A DNA stretch of 31,745 nt from Purshia tridentata (GCA_003254885.1 QANT01008946.1:1-31745); one strand, 5' to 3'. Numbered from the stretch's first letter, positions 20,690 through 31,633 are shown. Numbers and translations are program-made. Notes: a model not told the origin generated them from the letters alone.

Positions 20690-21950
20690 ATTCAAGTATG
20701 AGTTGTTTTCTTCATCTTCTTCCAATCTTTCGAAAGCCTTCTCAAACCTTAATGCGGCCTCTAACATCAAATGGGTGGAATTCCACCTAATTGGGACATC
20801 CAACACCACAAGATCTTTGTATGAAATTTTCTCTCTATCAACACAAGACTGCCAACCTTTAAGGTGAGGATCTAACATACTTTATTGCATTCCTAATAGC
20901 TATGATTGACTTCTCAATTTTCTTCAACCTTTCCCCAACTACCAAATTCACAATGCGAGCAAAACACCTCACATGCATGTACTTCTCCCCAAAACCATCT
21001 TAGCATTTGTCCAATGCTTGATATTGCCCTTTAGATATTCAATTGCCACTGTGTTTGAAGTGGCATTATTCGCTGAAATGGTAAGAACCATCTCCAAACC
21101 CCATTCTAGCAATCATTGTTCTAGAAGCTTCCCAATTGAAATACCCTTGTGATTTTCTATCATTCTAAAGCTCAAAACCCTCTTGTGCGGATTCCATTCA
21201 CCATCTACAAAGTGGGTAGTGATGACCATATAATTAATGTTTTGGCGACTAGTCCAAGTGTCGTTTGTAAGGCATATCTTATGTGAAGCTAGATTCTTCT
21301 TCAAATTTGCCTTCATTTCATCATGCAAGGCCATGAAATGCCAAACAAAGTTCCTACGGGATGAGACTTGGAAAATAGGGCAAGCAACACTACAAAATCT
21401 CTTAAACTCTCTACTTTAAACAAAGCTAAAAGGTAACTCATCAATGATCACCATTTCCACACAAACCTTAAGGCAGTCGTCCTTACTAGACCCCCTAGCC
21501 ACTAAATTAACCATTTTTTGGTCAAAAGACAATGTCTTTTGCTTTTTATCTTGTGCTCTCCCCTAGTAGGCCTTACATTGTTGTTGTATGTGTTTCTTCA
21601 ACGTAGAGGTACCATTCTCATTAGGGTCAGTAGCATAGTGAGCACTGCAGTACTTGTACATAGCTCTCTTTTAATAAGTTGACCTTTGGTTTCATCCACC
21701 CTAGTAACCTTAGTCACATCATCATATTTTTCAAAATGGTCCCAAATTACAGATTTATCCTTAAATAGTTTACTTGAACTGGTTAGTAATAGTGGCTTTA
21801 AATTACTATGTGTAGCCTATGTAAGTGCTACTATTGGTGTTGGTGCTGGTGCAGCTTGTGTAGGGGATGTTGATGGTGTTGGTGTTGGTGAACTAGCAGA
21901 GGCAGTGGAGGAAAGGTGACTTTGGGTGTCTTATGCTTCATAATTCATCC
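20690..21950 (-). pseudogene. RICESLEEPER-like hAT transposase fragment
   Basis: Read on the minus strand in pieces: KSVIWDHFEKYD near 21750, a BED-type finger NGTSTLKKH near 21610, then LSFDQKMVNLV, VEMVIIDELPFSFV, the frame at 21334-21113 with LTNDTWTSRQNINYMVITTHF and a HKGISIGKLLEQ end, and the frame at 20878-20567 with LVVLDVPIRWNSTHLMLEAALRF-KAFERLEED. This order matches plant RICESLEEPER/DAYSLEEPER hAT transposases. Frameshifts and stops (for example near 21415 and 20960-21000) break it, and the C-terminal hAT dimerisation domain is missing. The match ends near 20690, where the sense-strand BED hAT begins. Confidence 0.85.
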
Positions 21951-23544
21951 TAACAATTAGGGAAATCACAAATTCACAATCACAAATATGCTATTAATGC
22001 CAAGTTGCCAACAACTAATGCCAACATTGTGTCACTGTCTAAAGTCTAACAACTAACCCTAAACTAAATTCACAAACACAAATTCACAATCACACTTCAC
22101 AAAACCAAATAATTAATTCAGAGAACTAATAACCCGTGAGAGACAAAGATGAAAGTATACCTTTTGAGTTTTGAATTTGATAAACCTAAATTTCTCATTG
22201 AGTCATTAGCGTTTGCATTTCACATTGAATAAACACTATTAGATACCCAATTGGAAATTATTGAATCACCTGATATGGATGAGAGAAAGTGAAGATACTA
22301 GATAAACAGAGATGAGAGAAATTAACGGGTTACTGTGCTGATTGATTCCCTAATTTGGGTCATTACCGAACTGTGACGCCATGAGTCCGTGACTGTGCAG
22401 TAGTGATACTGGGATGAGATCGAGAGACAGAGCCATAGAGGGTGAGATTGCGACTTATAGCGCGATTAAGGGAGAGAGCGAGAGTGAGAGGGTTGGAGAG
22501 TGGAGGCTGAGATCGCGCCTGATATTGCGATTGAGAGAGCGGGTTAGAGGAGAGTGGACTGTGAAGGCTGAGATCATGACTGATATCACAAAGTTTTACT
22601 TTTTTAAACACAAATATATAATGTAAGCCAAGATTCCTGTTATTGTCAATAATAAAACCAAATATATAAGAAACACCTTATGCATGATATGTCTGATCTT
22701 CATGAATTTACCAAAAAACAAAAAACAAAACATGATACATTTCAAGTTTTTGATTATATATTAGTACATTTCAAGAGACATTTCAAGTTTCTAATTATAC
22801 ATTTATACATAAATGACATTCTTAAAACTTCGTATATGCATTTACTGAAAAAGTGTAGCTCACAAGAGACAAAAGCCTAACAACACTACTAAGTGGTGCA
22901 TGACACCTGCTGTTGAAGGCCCATTTGTTGGCTGATTTGCATATTTTATTTTTTTTAAGCACACTAATCAACCATGAACAGCTGGCCTACTAAGATCAAA
23001 TTGTGACCATTGCTAGCTTTGTGTGCTGCCTTCATCTTTTTGTAAAAATTGGCTATAGCCAATGACATGCTGCCATGTAGCTCCAACAGTGTTAAATGAG
23101 TGCTAAAATAATAACAATTAAATATATTCAATATTCTATTTATATTAAAAATTTCATTAAAATAAAAATAATGTTATAATTATTAAACTATATTAATTTA
23201 CAAAAATATATATCAATACACTTAATAAATTAAATATGTATGTTTTTTACTTTTCACTCTCTAAATGCTATTAAGTTTAAATAGACAGTTGGTTAATATT
23301 TCCTTTAATTCATTTTAATTGGGGTTAAATTAAACACTAGGATGAAATTTCGAAATTTTCCAATTAAAATGTCATATGATAGGCATGTGATTTATTTTTG
23401 AAGGCCATTAGCAAAAAATTGATGAGAATCCCTTATTTAATTGTTAAGTGAAATTTAAGTCATATTTTTGAAAGAGAAGTCCTAATTTAACTCCAAAGCC
23501 AAATGTGGAGTCCTTCTAATATTATCTCTTGATATAATTTTTTT
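21951..23544. other. Non-coding stretch, probably the 5' region of the RICESLEEPER-like element then AT-rich sequence
   Basis: 21951-22620 contains a GAGAGA/GCGAGAG-rich part (22410-22560) that reads as a CT-rich leader on the minus strand, fitting the 5' end of the hAT fragment. 22621-23544 is AT-rich with no open frame of interest. A small palindrome TTGGCTATAGCCAA lies at about 23048-23061. I could not define the right end of the hAT element or a target duplication. Confidence 0.4.
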
Positions 23545-24793
23545 TTAAATAACATACTCTCGGTACACACCTCATCCGTCGCAAGAACATCAAATCGTTG
23601 TTTTATTCTCTAAACCACTTCAACTAATGTCTCACTAACCCACCTAGGAGTCCAGCGAAGCGCATTCACTGGGTGACTTGTTAGAGTAATTTTGGTCATA
23701 GGCTGTACCAAACACAATATGCATATGCTTGCACACTTATACTTTTAAAAGTGTCATAAACTGCCAATTTGCCTAACACTAACTTAGGAGCCAAATCATA
23801 AATGCCTAAACAACCACACTAAGTCTTTAGTAACCTATGCATATATAATGACTGAAATTATCAAGATTGGTAAGCAGCCTGAGATATTGGACTTGTACCA
23901 TTGTGCTTATTTTATCAACAAAAAGGGTACATCCCAATTGGCTCAAGCTGCACACTGGATTTCATGCGGAGAATTTGCATCACATACATCCTTAAAATAC
24001 ATACATAACCACTTTAATCGGATGTACTCACCATCAAAATTTGTTAACTGCTCGAAGGCCTCGTCACTACTAACTCCTAAATATGCAGTTAGTAGATACG
24101 TATAATCAATGCCATCCTCAGTAAGACACCGGTGCACCACTAATCAAAATGCCTAAAATATTAGTTAAATCATCTAGAATAATGGTCATCTCACTGTATA
24201 GCATATGGAATGTACTGATCTTTGGATACTACCTCTCAACTATATTTGGCACCAACACCAACACTTTATCAATTGTACGATAAGAACACGATACTAGTGA
24301 TGTTATCCCAGAATTTATAACATATCCTTTCAGTATGTTGTTATATGATTTATATCACAAATTCTCACAAAGCTTGGTAGTTTTGGATATGCACCACAAA
24401 GGATCACTTTTTTATTTCATATAGAAGCAAAGAATTTTTTATTAATGCATTTCTTATAATAATGTACTATCTACTTATTCACTATTAAGTATAACAAGAT
24501 CATACCTCATTATTCAAAATTGTAGTACCTATGTGAGTTCTATATGTCTTCAACACGAATGTATCTATGGGAGCTAACTCATTATGATTGTTCTCACCAC
24601 CAACTGTCTTTGAACTTGGCTCCATAGTACCCTCAACCTTAATTTCTTCAGCAATCGCTGCATGACATCTTTTCGCAAAAACTGTGGGTTGTGTTTTATT
24701 TGAAACTTTGGGCACTTCCCATTTGGACGAAGATGAAGCGTGTTTTCCTCTTCTATTCATACCTATCTTTTCAAACAATAAATTAATTAGCAA
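23545..24793 (-). pseudogene. Plant mobile domain (PMD/MAIN-like) protein remnant
   Basis: Minus-strand pieces in PMD order. A candidate N-terminus at 24793-24500 ends with IDTFVLKTYRTHIGTTI. At about 24230-24170 FHMLYSEMTIILDDLTNILGI matches the conserved GEMTITLxDVxxxLGL core. The frame at 24140-23943 has FDGEYIRLKWLCMYF followed by AA-like small residues. From 23945 downward LLYLLGCTLFVDK-like and YLRLLTNLDNFSHY-like stretches follow in shifted frames. At about 23670-23560 NALRWTPRW...QRFDVLATDEV matches the region after the domain. Stops and frameshifts make it dead. PMD occurs in MAIN-like host proteins and inside some Mutator-like and Ty3 elements, so host or transposon origin is open. 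Confidence 0.7.
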
Positions 24794-25620
24794 ATAAAAG
24801 ATTTTTCAAAAGTTTAACATAAAAAATAATACAGAGAATTCGGCAAGAATCCACTATACATGCAAAAAACTTTCAACAAAGAGTTACTGAGTCGTTGAGT
24901 TTTGTTTGGTACATACCTGTTGAATCAAATTTTTTTAATTTTAATTTCTATTTGGTTAGGCGTAAAGTCACCGAACAACTAAGTAATGTTTAGCAAATAA
25001 TCACCGAACTATTGTGTTTTATTCAATAGATATTTGTCAAACCAAATTATTAAAAAAGAGAAATTCTTAGGTCATTTGGTAGTTTTCTACCGTATAATTT
25101 TGTTCTATTTGGCTGTAATCAGTTGAATGAATATAAATTGTTTAGTAGACCAGTGTCGAACAATTTGCGAATTTATAACCCCAACCTAAAAATTTACAAC
25201 ACCCACACTAAAATTCCTCACTCTAAATCATCTCAAATAGACGAAAAAGGTATTGGATTAATCCATTAAAAATAGAATAAAAAGCATTAGATTTACATTT
25301 AAATTCAAAAATTTTAAGTTAAAGCATTACCATCAACTTGAAATGGCTATGGTAGGGAGAGAAGATTTTATAGTAATATAATAAGACCACTAAAGGCATT
25401 GATGGTGGTAATTATATTGGAAGGAAGAGTTGGAGGTGGGGTTGGGGGGTTGGGGGGTGGGGTGTGTTTGCTAGTTTTGGGTTGGGAGATGGGTTTGGGG
25501 GTAAGGTATATGTTAGTGGAGTATGTAGTGTTCGGATTGGATGAGTGTGTACTAGGGCGAATACACAACGAGGTTAATTGGCCCTATAAACTCAAACATG
25601 TTGGTGCTTGATGAAATTTT
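24794..25620. other. AT-rich non-coding stretch with a G-rich tract
   Basis: No supported gene. The open frames at 25368-25611 on both strands come from the low-complexity G-rich tract and show no domain. Confidence 0.45.
25436..25463 (+). other. G-rich tract with quadruplex potential
   Basis: GGTGGGG TTGGGGGG TTGGGGGG TGGGG: four runs of at least four G separated by one or two bases, matching the usual G-quadruplex pattern. The surroundings are AT-rich. Confidence 0.7.
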
Positions 25621-26482
25621 TGACCCCATGAAATTTGGAAATTGCAGAGCAATAGCAGAGACAAGCAAGATGTTTGTTAAAATGCCTGAAAGAGGCAAAG
25701 CAAAGAGAAGGTAGAGACAAGCATAGAAAGAATGTGAGCTAGGGCAATTGGGCTGGGCTTCGTTTTGGCAAGTTCATTAAACAAAAAAAAAAAAAGACGA
25801 AGGCTGAGCCTTCACACGCAGCTAGCAACAAGTTAATTAAAAAAAAAAAAACAAAAACAAAAGGAAGGCTAAGCCTTCACAAGTTGCACATAGTCAGCCA
25901 AGTTCATTAAGCAAGGCTGGAGTTTCTCCTTCACACATAAAATGAGTTGGGTTACTGAAGTATGAAGGAGAAAGAAGCAAGAGTGAGAAATTAGGACACC
26001 TGCTCTGCTTACCAATTTGGGTATAAAAGTTTGCAATTATTTGGCGCTTTTGGTTAAATTGGGGCTGTTCGGTATGACTTCTTACAATTATTTGGGGCTG
26101 TTAGTTAATTGGGATTGTTGGGTAATTGGATTTTTGCAATTGTTTTATTAGTTTGATTGAGGGCTGTTAGTTAATTGGGACTGTTAGGTAATTGGATTTT
26201 TGCAATTATTTTGTTAGTTTGATTTGGGGTTATTGGGTTAATTAGGGTTGTTGGGTAATTGATTTTTTTGCAATTATTTTGTTAATTGAATTTGGGACTG
26301 TTGAGTCAATTAGGGTTGTTGGGTAATTAAAATTTTCAATCATTTTGTTAATTTGATTTAGGGCTGTTGAGTAATTGATTTGGTGTAATTCAATTAATTG
26401 TTAATTAGAGTTGTTAGTGAATTATATTTAATTTAATTTTTTTTTTTGGCCACAGGAATTATATTTATTTTAAATTTCAATC
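25621..26482 (+). other. Leader/5' region of the TTF/MYM-type hAT element
   Basis: Purine-rich sequence with repeated AAGGCTGAGCCTTCACAC-like segments (about 25800-25940), then a T/G-rich intron-like stretch holding a 65-bp minisatellite. It ends in TTTTTTTTTGGCCACAGG, a good splice acceptor, shortly before the transposase start at 26483. No coding sequence is seen. Confidence 0.4.
26066..26400. repeat. About 65-bp minisatellite, five degenerate units
   Basis: Units of the form GGGCTGTTAGTTAATTGGG / GTTGGGTAATTGGATTTTT / GCAATTATTTTGTTAGTTTGATT, with units decaying to the right. It lies in the intron-like leader of the hAT relic. Confidence 0.8.
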
Positions 26483-27290
26483 ATGTAGAGGTATTTTAAA
26501 AGAAAATTCGGTGAGAGTTTGCCATCTTCTTCGACACCAAATGATAGTCTTGAAGTTGAAAGTTCAAAACAAAGTGAACTAGATTCAATTTTGGCGACAA
26601 TTCCTGCAGATCCTGGACTTCGATCTCTTATGTCGGATTATGATCTTAATATTTGAGATCAAGTTCAACGAGCCAATCTACAAAGGGTCCGTGTCAACCA
26701 AGAAATCATAAATTTTCAAGATAATGTTTGGTGGTACGCGTGACGTTTTAGCCCTTTTTGGTTTAATAAGCATCCTACTTAGTTATAGTATAGTATATTT
26801 AAAAATGCTGTATTTTGCCTTTGTTGTTATCTCTTTAAGTCAAATTTTGAACAAGTAGGTGCAGATGCCTTTATTGGTGAAGTTTTTCTAATTGGAAGAA
26901 AAAAGATAGACTGCAAGTTCATGTTAGAGGCTCGAGTGGCAACCATAATAGAGCTTTTTTGAATTTTAAAGCTCAATGAATCAAAGGTAACGTATTGAAT
27001 TAGTTATCATCAAACACTCATCTAAAGTTTGTACTGACTATCGCAAGCAATTGACTGCAACACTTGATTGCATTCTATTTTTATTGCGACAAGGTCTTTC
27101 TTTCTGTGAGAATGATCAAACAAGAACTTCAAGAAATAGGGGAAACTTTCTTGAACTTCTTTAATTTCTTGCTAATCATAATAAGAGTGTTAAGGCGGTT
27201 GTATTGGACAATGCTCATAGGATTCTACAGTTAACCACATATGATATTCAGAAAGATATTGTAAATGTAGTTGCCACTGAAGTCATTAAT
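26483..27290 (+). pseudogene. TTF/MYM-type hAT transposase, 5' part
   Basis: Starts ATG TAG AGG TAT: MxRYFKRKFGESLPSSST, where the second codon, usually Glu in this family, is a stop. Follows a short acidic linker, ADPGLRSLMSDYDLN and another stop before DQVQRANLQ. Further right in broken frames: FNKHPT, DYRKQLTATLDCILFLLRQGLSF, NRGNFLELL-FLANHN and LTTYDIQKDIVNVVATEVI. These are the TTF zinc-finger region and DUF4371 blocks of plant 'zinc finger MYM-type protein 1-like' hAT transposases. The reading stops at LTR B and resumes at 29824. Confidence 0.88.
27286..27290. repeat. Target-site duplication of LTR B, left (TTAAT)
   Basis: TTAAT before TGTAATATCCC, against TTAGT at 29819-29823 after TTGTGACA. 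Four of five bases agree. Removing the LTR and one copy gives GTCATTAGTGCTATC, which restores the transposase frame, so TTAGT is the original target. Confidence 0.75.
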
Positions 27291-27321
27291 TGTAATATCC
27301 CTAGAAAACAAAAATAGATAT

Positions 27322-27322
27322 C

Positions 27323-27349
<27 letters not shown>
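27322..27349. repeat. (TA)n microsatellite in LTR B
   Basis: About fourteen TA dinucleotides near the 5' end of the LTR, followed by a second shorter ATATAT run. Confidence 0.9.
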
Positions 27350-27353
<4 letters not shown>

Positions 27354-27659
27354 TTATTTCTTGTATTAAATATATATATATTTCTTGTATTAAAAAAAAA
27401 AAAGGGGGATTTTGGGCCTTCAACCTTGGACTACCTAGCCAAAAGCCCAATCCTCCCTTGTAAAAAAATAAAAAAAGAAAAGAAAGAAAAGGAGGATAAA
27501 TATCAGATTTAATCACACTCCCACACAAGCCACATAACCCCTTAAGCAATGGTTAGATTTTGGTTTAGGATGGTGGTTCACATTTTAGGCTATCATTAAG
27601 CCTACACTCACTTAACAAAATTCTTCTAACCATGTAGTTATTTGAACTAGATTTAAGTG

Positions 27660-27667
27660 TATAAATA
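27660..27667 (+). promoter_or_regulatory. TATA box of LTR B
   Basis: TATAAATA followed by GGG, about 370 bases into the LTR, where U3 would meet R. It supports plus orientation. A purine-rich transcript-leader-like stretch (AGAGTGAAAGAAGG...) follows within about 70 bases. Confidence 0.55.
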
Positions 27668-29110
27668 GGGTCTTAAAGAATTGAGAACTACCTGAAACCA
27701 ACACCCACAAAGGCAGAACAAAAATAAGAGTGAAAGAAGGAGAGATAGAGAGAAGGAAGAGAGAAAAACTAGAAAAAAGGACTTGATAAGGTTTGACTCA
27801 AAATACAAATCCTTTCTCTTTTAGTTGTTTTGACTAACATCTTTTAGTATTAACAACTTTTAGTATCTGTGGTCTTCCTTTTTATTGTAGGAACCACGTC
27901 ACTTCACTCAGCTCAAACCCAAGAGAGTGAGAAAGAAGGTGAGCTCTAAAGAACCATGCATGGGTGTCTTTATCAAAACTTAAAAAAAAAATGTTTGTTT
28001 ATATATCTTGTTAATATTGTAAAACTCATATTTAGTCATTTATAACCTTTTTACAATCCTAGAAACTTGTTTTATGTTTTAGAATCGAAAGAAAATTAAA
28101 AACCAAGAAAACTAGAAAAATCTAAAAATTTTCCCTGAAATTTCGCAGTTCCATTTTCACACTTTTCGAGGCTTATAACTAGAGTTTTAATGGTTCATTT
28201 TTCTTGATCTTTATATGGTCATACAGAGAGTGTTACTAGCTTTAAAATAAGTCTAAGATTGATAAATTTCATCAAGTTTTGAGGTATTAAAATGAGGTCG
28301 AAAGTTTAAGAAAAACCTGAAAATTTTTTGGAAAAATGACAGTTTGGGTAGCATAATTTATGACTGTTTATCTCGCTTTTTACAGCTCCATTTTGCATAA
28401 AATTTATATAGGTGTAAAGAAGAGATGCAGATCTTTAAAACGAGTATAATTTTACATAATTACGTGAACGTTTGGTTGGATAAAAGTCCAGCCAAAGTAG
28501 AGATAAAAACTGGAAAACAAAAGTTATTTGGAAAAAGAAGGTGATTAGTAACTGGCTATCAGTTCTCACATGCACCACTGGCGTGTGGTGTCATGTACGG
28601 CTGTTTCCGGCGGCATTTTTGACCCAATTTTAACCCTCTCAAACCTTATTTTTCGATACAAGTCCAATGGTTTTAGTTGCACGACAATCCGACCCTATTA
28701 AATCAAAATAAAAGTTTCTCTCTCCTTAAAAAGAGAGTTAAAACATTTTAACTTCTATTAAACTTTGTCTAAATTTTACATTTTGTAAATTTTGTTAGAA
28801 TCAAGCACGTAGAAAAGGATCAAGAGGGAACCGTGTTTAAGATGTCAAGGTAGGGTCTCTATTTCCCAATGATTGGACTATATTACAATTAATCTGTGTG
28901 TCATTAATTCCTTCTTATGACCTTCTTTTATTGATGAATTATTAGATGTTCTTACTTGCTTATGTGATTAGGAGTAAATTTTATTATGATATTAACATTG
29001 TGGGTATGTAAATAGCATTATTTTTCCTGTACCATTTAATTTTGTTCTTATGCATATGTTACATTCATGAGTAAAGTGTGGTTGAGTTGAATTAATAAAT
29101 GGTTAATTGG

Positions 29111-29210
29111 GACACCGAGGAGAAAGGGAGATATACCTGGTGGTTCCGTGATTTAATGGAGACACCGAGGAGAAAGGGAGATATACCTTGTGATCTTATA
29201 AATTATGGAA
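29111..29210. repeat. 50-bp tandem repeat in LTR B
   Basis: GACACCGAGGAGAAAGGGAG followed by ATATACC occurs at 29111 and 29161. The LTR A counterpart near 14260-14320 (reverse complement) shows a decayed version of the same pair. Confidence 0.8.
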
Positions 29211-29818
29211 ATAATCTTAAAAAAAGTAATATATTTGGGGTTAAGGGATGGATGAGCCTTATTTATACACGGGACATTAGGGGCCATTGTGGTTAGCTGC
29301 ACGGTATTGGACATGTAGGCCTATTTGTCTTGTGTGTTTGTCAACGGGAATAGATAAAGAGTGAGTACATACATTTTCTCATCATTTTACACCTATTATT
29401 CTTTTTTTTTATATTCTCTTACATTGAACATTGATTAACTGTAGTAACTGGTCTTGAGAGATCACCATACCCTACTAAGCTTTGAAAGCTCACACCCTGA
29501 TAGATTGTGCAAGTTGTGAAAATATGTCTGATGAGGTGGATTATTCAAGTGAACTCTAAAGGTCTTACTAGAGTATTATGTTTTTTTTTTTTAGCAACAA
29601 ATTGTAATAAAGTAGATGAATACTAGATGTAATACTCTTAAACAATAGTTTACTAAACAAAATTTATTTTTGCAATCATCTTAATCACTTTATTAAATTA
29701 AATTAAATTAAATTATTTTTCACGTTTTAATGGTGGAAATAAGAAATTCTATTATTCTACAATTAGGACATAAGTAACACTTCACTCGAAATTAGTAGGT
29801 TTCTTTTGGGTTGTGACA

Positions 29819-29823
29819 TTAGT
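29819..29823. repeat. Target-site duplication of LTR B, right (TTAGT)
   Basis: TTAGT after TTGTGACA; the partner is TTAAT at 27286-27290. Confidence 0.75.
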
Positions 29824-31132
29824 GCTATCATTAGTGATATTGGAGATGGATTATTTTCTATTATGGTTAATGAATGGCGTGATGTGTCAGGAGCAAATGG
29901 CAGTTGTGTTTTAATATGTGGACAAAAAAAGCCATGTAATTGAAAGGTTTATGGGCATTCAACATGTTACTAGTACGACTGCACTGTTATTAAAAGAGGC
30001 TGTTGATCTACTATTCTCTAGATATAGATTGAGTATATCTAGGTTATGAGGATAAGGATAAGATGGAACTAATAATATGCAAGATGAGTTTAATAGTCTT
30101 AAAACTCTTACCTTGAATGAAAATCCATATGCCTTTTATGTTCATTGTTTGGCACATCAACTTCAACTAGCTCTTGTAGCCGTGGCAAAGAATCATATTC
30201 AAATTGCTATTTTCTTTGTTTTGGGGAGTAAGGTGGCTAATGTTGTTAGGGCTTCATGCAAAAGTCGTGATTCAGTTGAAAAGAAACAACAACTTGAATT
30301 TATGGAAGCTATTCAAAATGATGAGATTTTAATAAGACAAGGTTTAAATCAAGAAACTATGTCCTGGTGATACACGTCAGGGTTCACATTATGGTACCTT
30401 GCTAAGTATAATTGCTATGTTTTCTCCTATAATTAGTGTGCTTGAAGATATTGTTGAGGATGGATTAAGTGTTGATCAAGAAGGTGGATGCAAACAACAA
30501 TTGCAAGCAATGAGAGATCATGAATGAGATACTTTACTTGATAAAGTTTCTTCTTTTGTGTGAAAAATGATATTTATATTCCTAATATGGATGATACATT
30601 TTTTCCTCAAGGAAGATCACGACATGGATTGCAAGAAATTACCTACCTTCACCATTATTGTTTTGAGCTCTTTTACACTATCATTGATATGCAACTTCAA
30701 GAATTAAATAATCGTTTCAATGAGATAAACACAAAGTTGCTTATTTGTTTGGCATGTTTGAGTCTAAATGATTCTTTCTCTGCTTTTGACAAACAAAAGT
30801 TACTTTGTCTTGCTCAATTGTATTTGAATGATTTTTCTAACATTGAGCTCTTGGCGCTTGAAAATCAATTTGGAACTTATATTATTGACATGCGAATGAG
30901 TGGGGAATTATCTCAAGTGAAAGGAATTGCTAATCTAGCAAAAAAATTGGTGGAGACAGGAAGAGATAAGTCATACTCATTAATGTACTTGCTTTTAACA
31001 TTGGCTTTGATTTTACCAGTTGCAATTGTTTCAGTGGAGAGAGCATTCTCAGCTATGAAGATTATGAAGAATCCACTTCGTAATAGAATGGGAGATCATT
31101 GGATGAATGAAAGTTTGATTGTATACCATTAA
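29824..31132 (+). pseudogene. TTF/MYM-type hAT transposase, 3' part with dimerisation domain
   Basis: Continues DUF4371 and the hAT core: AIISDIGDGLFSIMVNE, then from 30077 MQDEFNSLKTLTLNENPYAF followed by YVHCLAHQLQLALVAVAKNH (the family's CHxxxHxLxL-type block). After a frameshift near 30366 comes PGDTRQGSHYGTL, where the usual DTRWGSH tryptophan is Gln. About 70 residues normally found before QLQAMRDHEW are missing near 30480-30500. The open frame 30560-31132 ends in the dimerisation domain: LLTLALILPVAIVSVERAFSA followed by MKIMKNPLRNRMGDHWMNESL. The domain order is clear and the protein is dead through stops, frameshifts, the deletion and LTR B. Confidence 0.9.
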
Positions 31133-31633
31133 AACAGATATATTTGATAGTATTGATAATGAGGTTATAATATTACGTTTTCAAAATATGAAAATCCATC
31201 GTGAACAATTATAATTTGTAATATTGTGTTATCTTTTATAAATGAAATTTTTGTTTATTAATATTGAAGAGTTTTTTTCTGCTTAAATATTCTTGAGTTT
31301 CTTAATCTTGACCCATGACATTTGATTCATGGATTCGTTATTGAATGTGTAGTGAGAAATTTAGTGAAATTAATAAAGTTGATGTATTTTGGTGATAAAA
31401 AGGGTGTATTATAAGAAAATTTTAATTTGAAAAGCCTGTAAGAAGTGAGTAGTGAGAAGAATAATTGTGTGTAATGATTGCACTTTAATTTAATAATTTT
31501 TTAAATTAATATTTGTAAATGGTAGAGGAAAATTAGTCTATGAAAGTTGTTATTTTAATTTTAATTTTTAAACTTTGTTGTAAAATCAATGAGTTAAATT
31601 TCGTTTTTTAGGGGTATGGAAATTTTAACAACT
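31133..31633 (+). other. 3' region of the hAT element
   Basis: AT-rich sequence after the transposase stop, with a decayed coding tail just after it (DIFDSIDNEVI-like, then RFQNMK-like). No other gene is visible. Confidence 0.45.

Larger units (their letters stand above)
19546..20690 (+). pseudogene. BED-finger hAT transposon, 5' half
   Basis: After a GATAC-rich end (19563-19735) comes a purine-rich leader and a short first exon candidate at 19965-20010 (MNSHLRQGSSSPLQAE, followed by GTAAGT). A second exon region from about 20391 reads EIISTSNSNEVAEIEV and, from about 20460, RYVKKLEKKGNARGNNMFIC-NFCGVNF...YSRVYSHLL followed by GNGVSKCKKLTPHLSEL. This is the BED zinc finger (C-x2-C ... H) with its usual downstream GxGVxxCxxLT motif, found in plant hAT transposases. 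Stops occur in the frame (TAG at about 20457 and near 20652). The DUF659 and dimerisation domains are absent; the sequence switches to another hAT on the opposite strand. Confidence 0.7.
27291..29818 (+). mobile_element. LTR B: solo LTR of 2528 bp in the hAT
   Basis: It begins TGTAATATCCCTAG and ends GGGTTGTGACA (TG...CA, imperfect inverted ends), bounded by a 5-bp duplication with one mismatch. The interior has no retroelement coding sequence and the ends are not directly repeated, so it is one LTR. TATAAATA at 27660-27667 gives plus orientation. LTR A is a truncated reverse-strand relative. Internal features are an AT microsatellite at 27322-27349 and a 50-bp tandem repeat at 29111-29210. 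Short open frames here (27322-27549 minus, 29099-29296 plus) have no domain. Confidence 0.85.

Noticed and set aside
23048..23061. Palindrome TTGGCTATAGCCAA as a possible MITE or operator
   Set aside because: Isolated 14-base palindrome with no flanking inverted repeat or duplication; could be chance.
25368..25611. Overlapping open frames on both strands
   Set aside because: Produced by the G-rich low-complexity tract (Gly/Val-rich on one strand, Pro/Thr-rich on the other).
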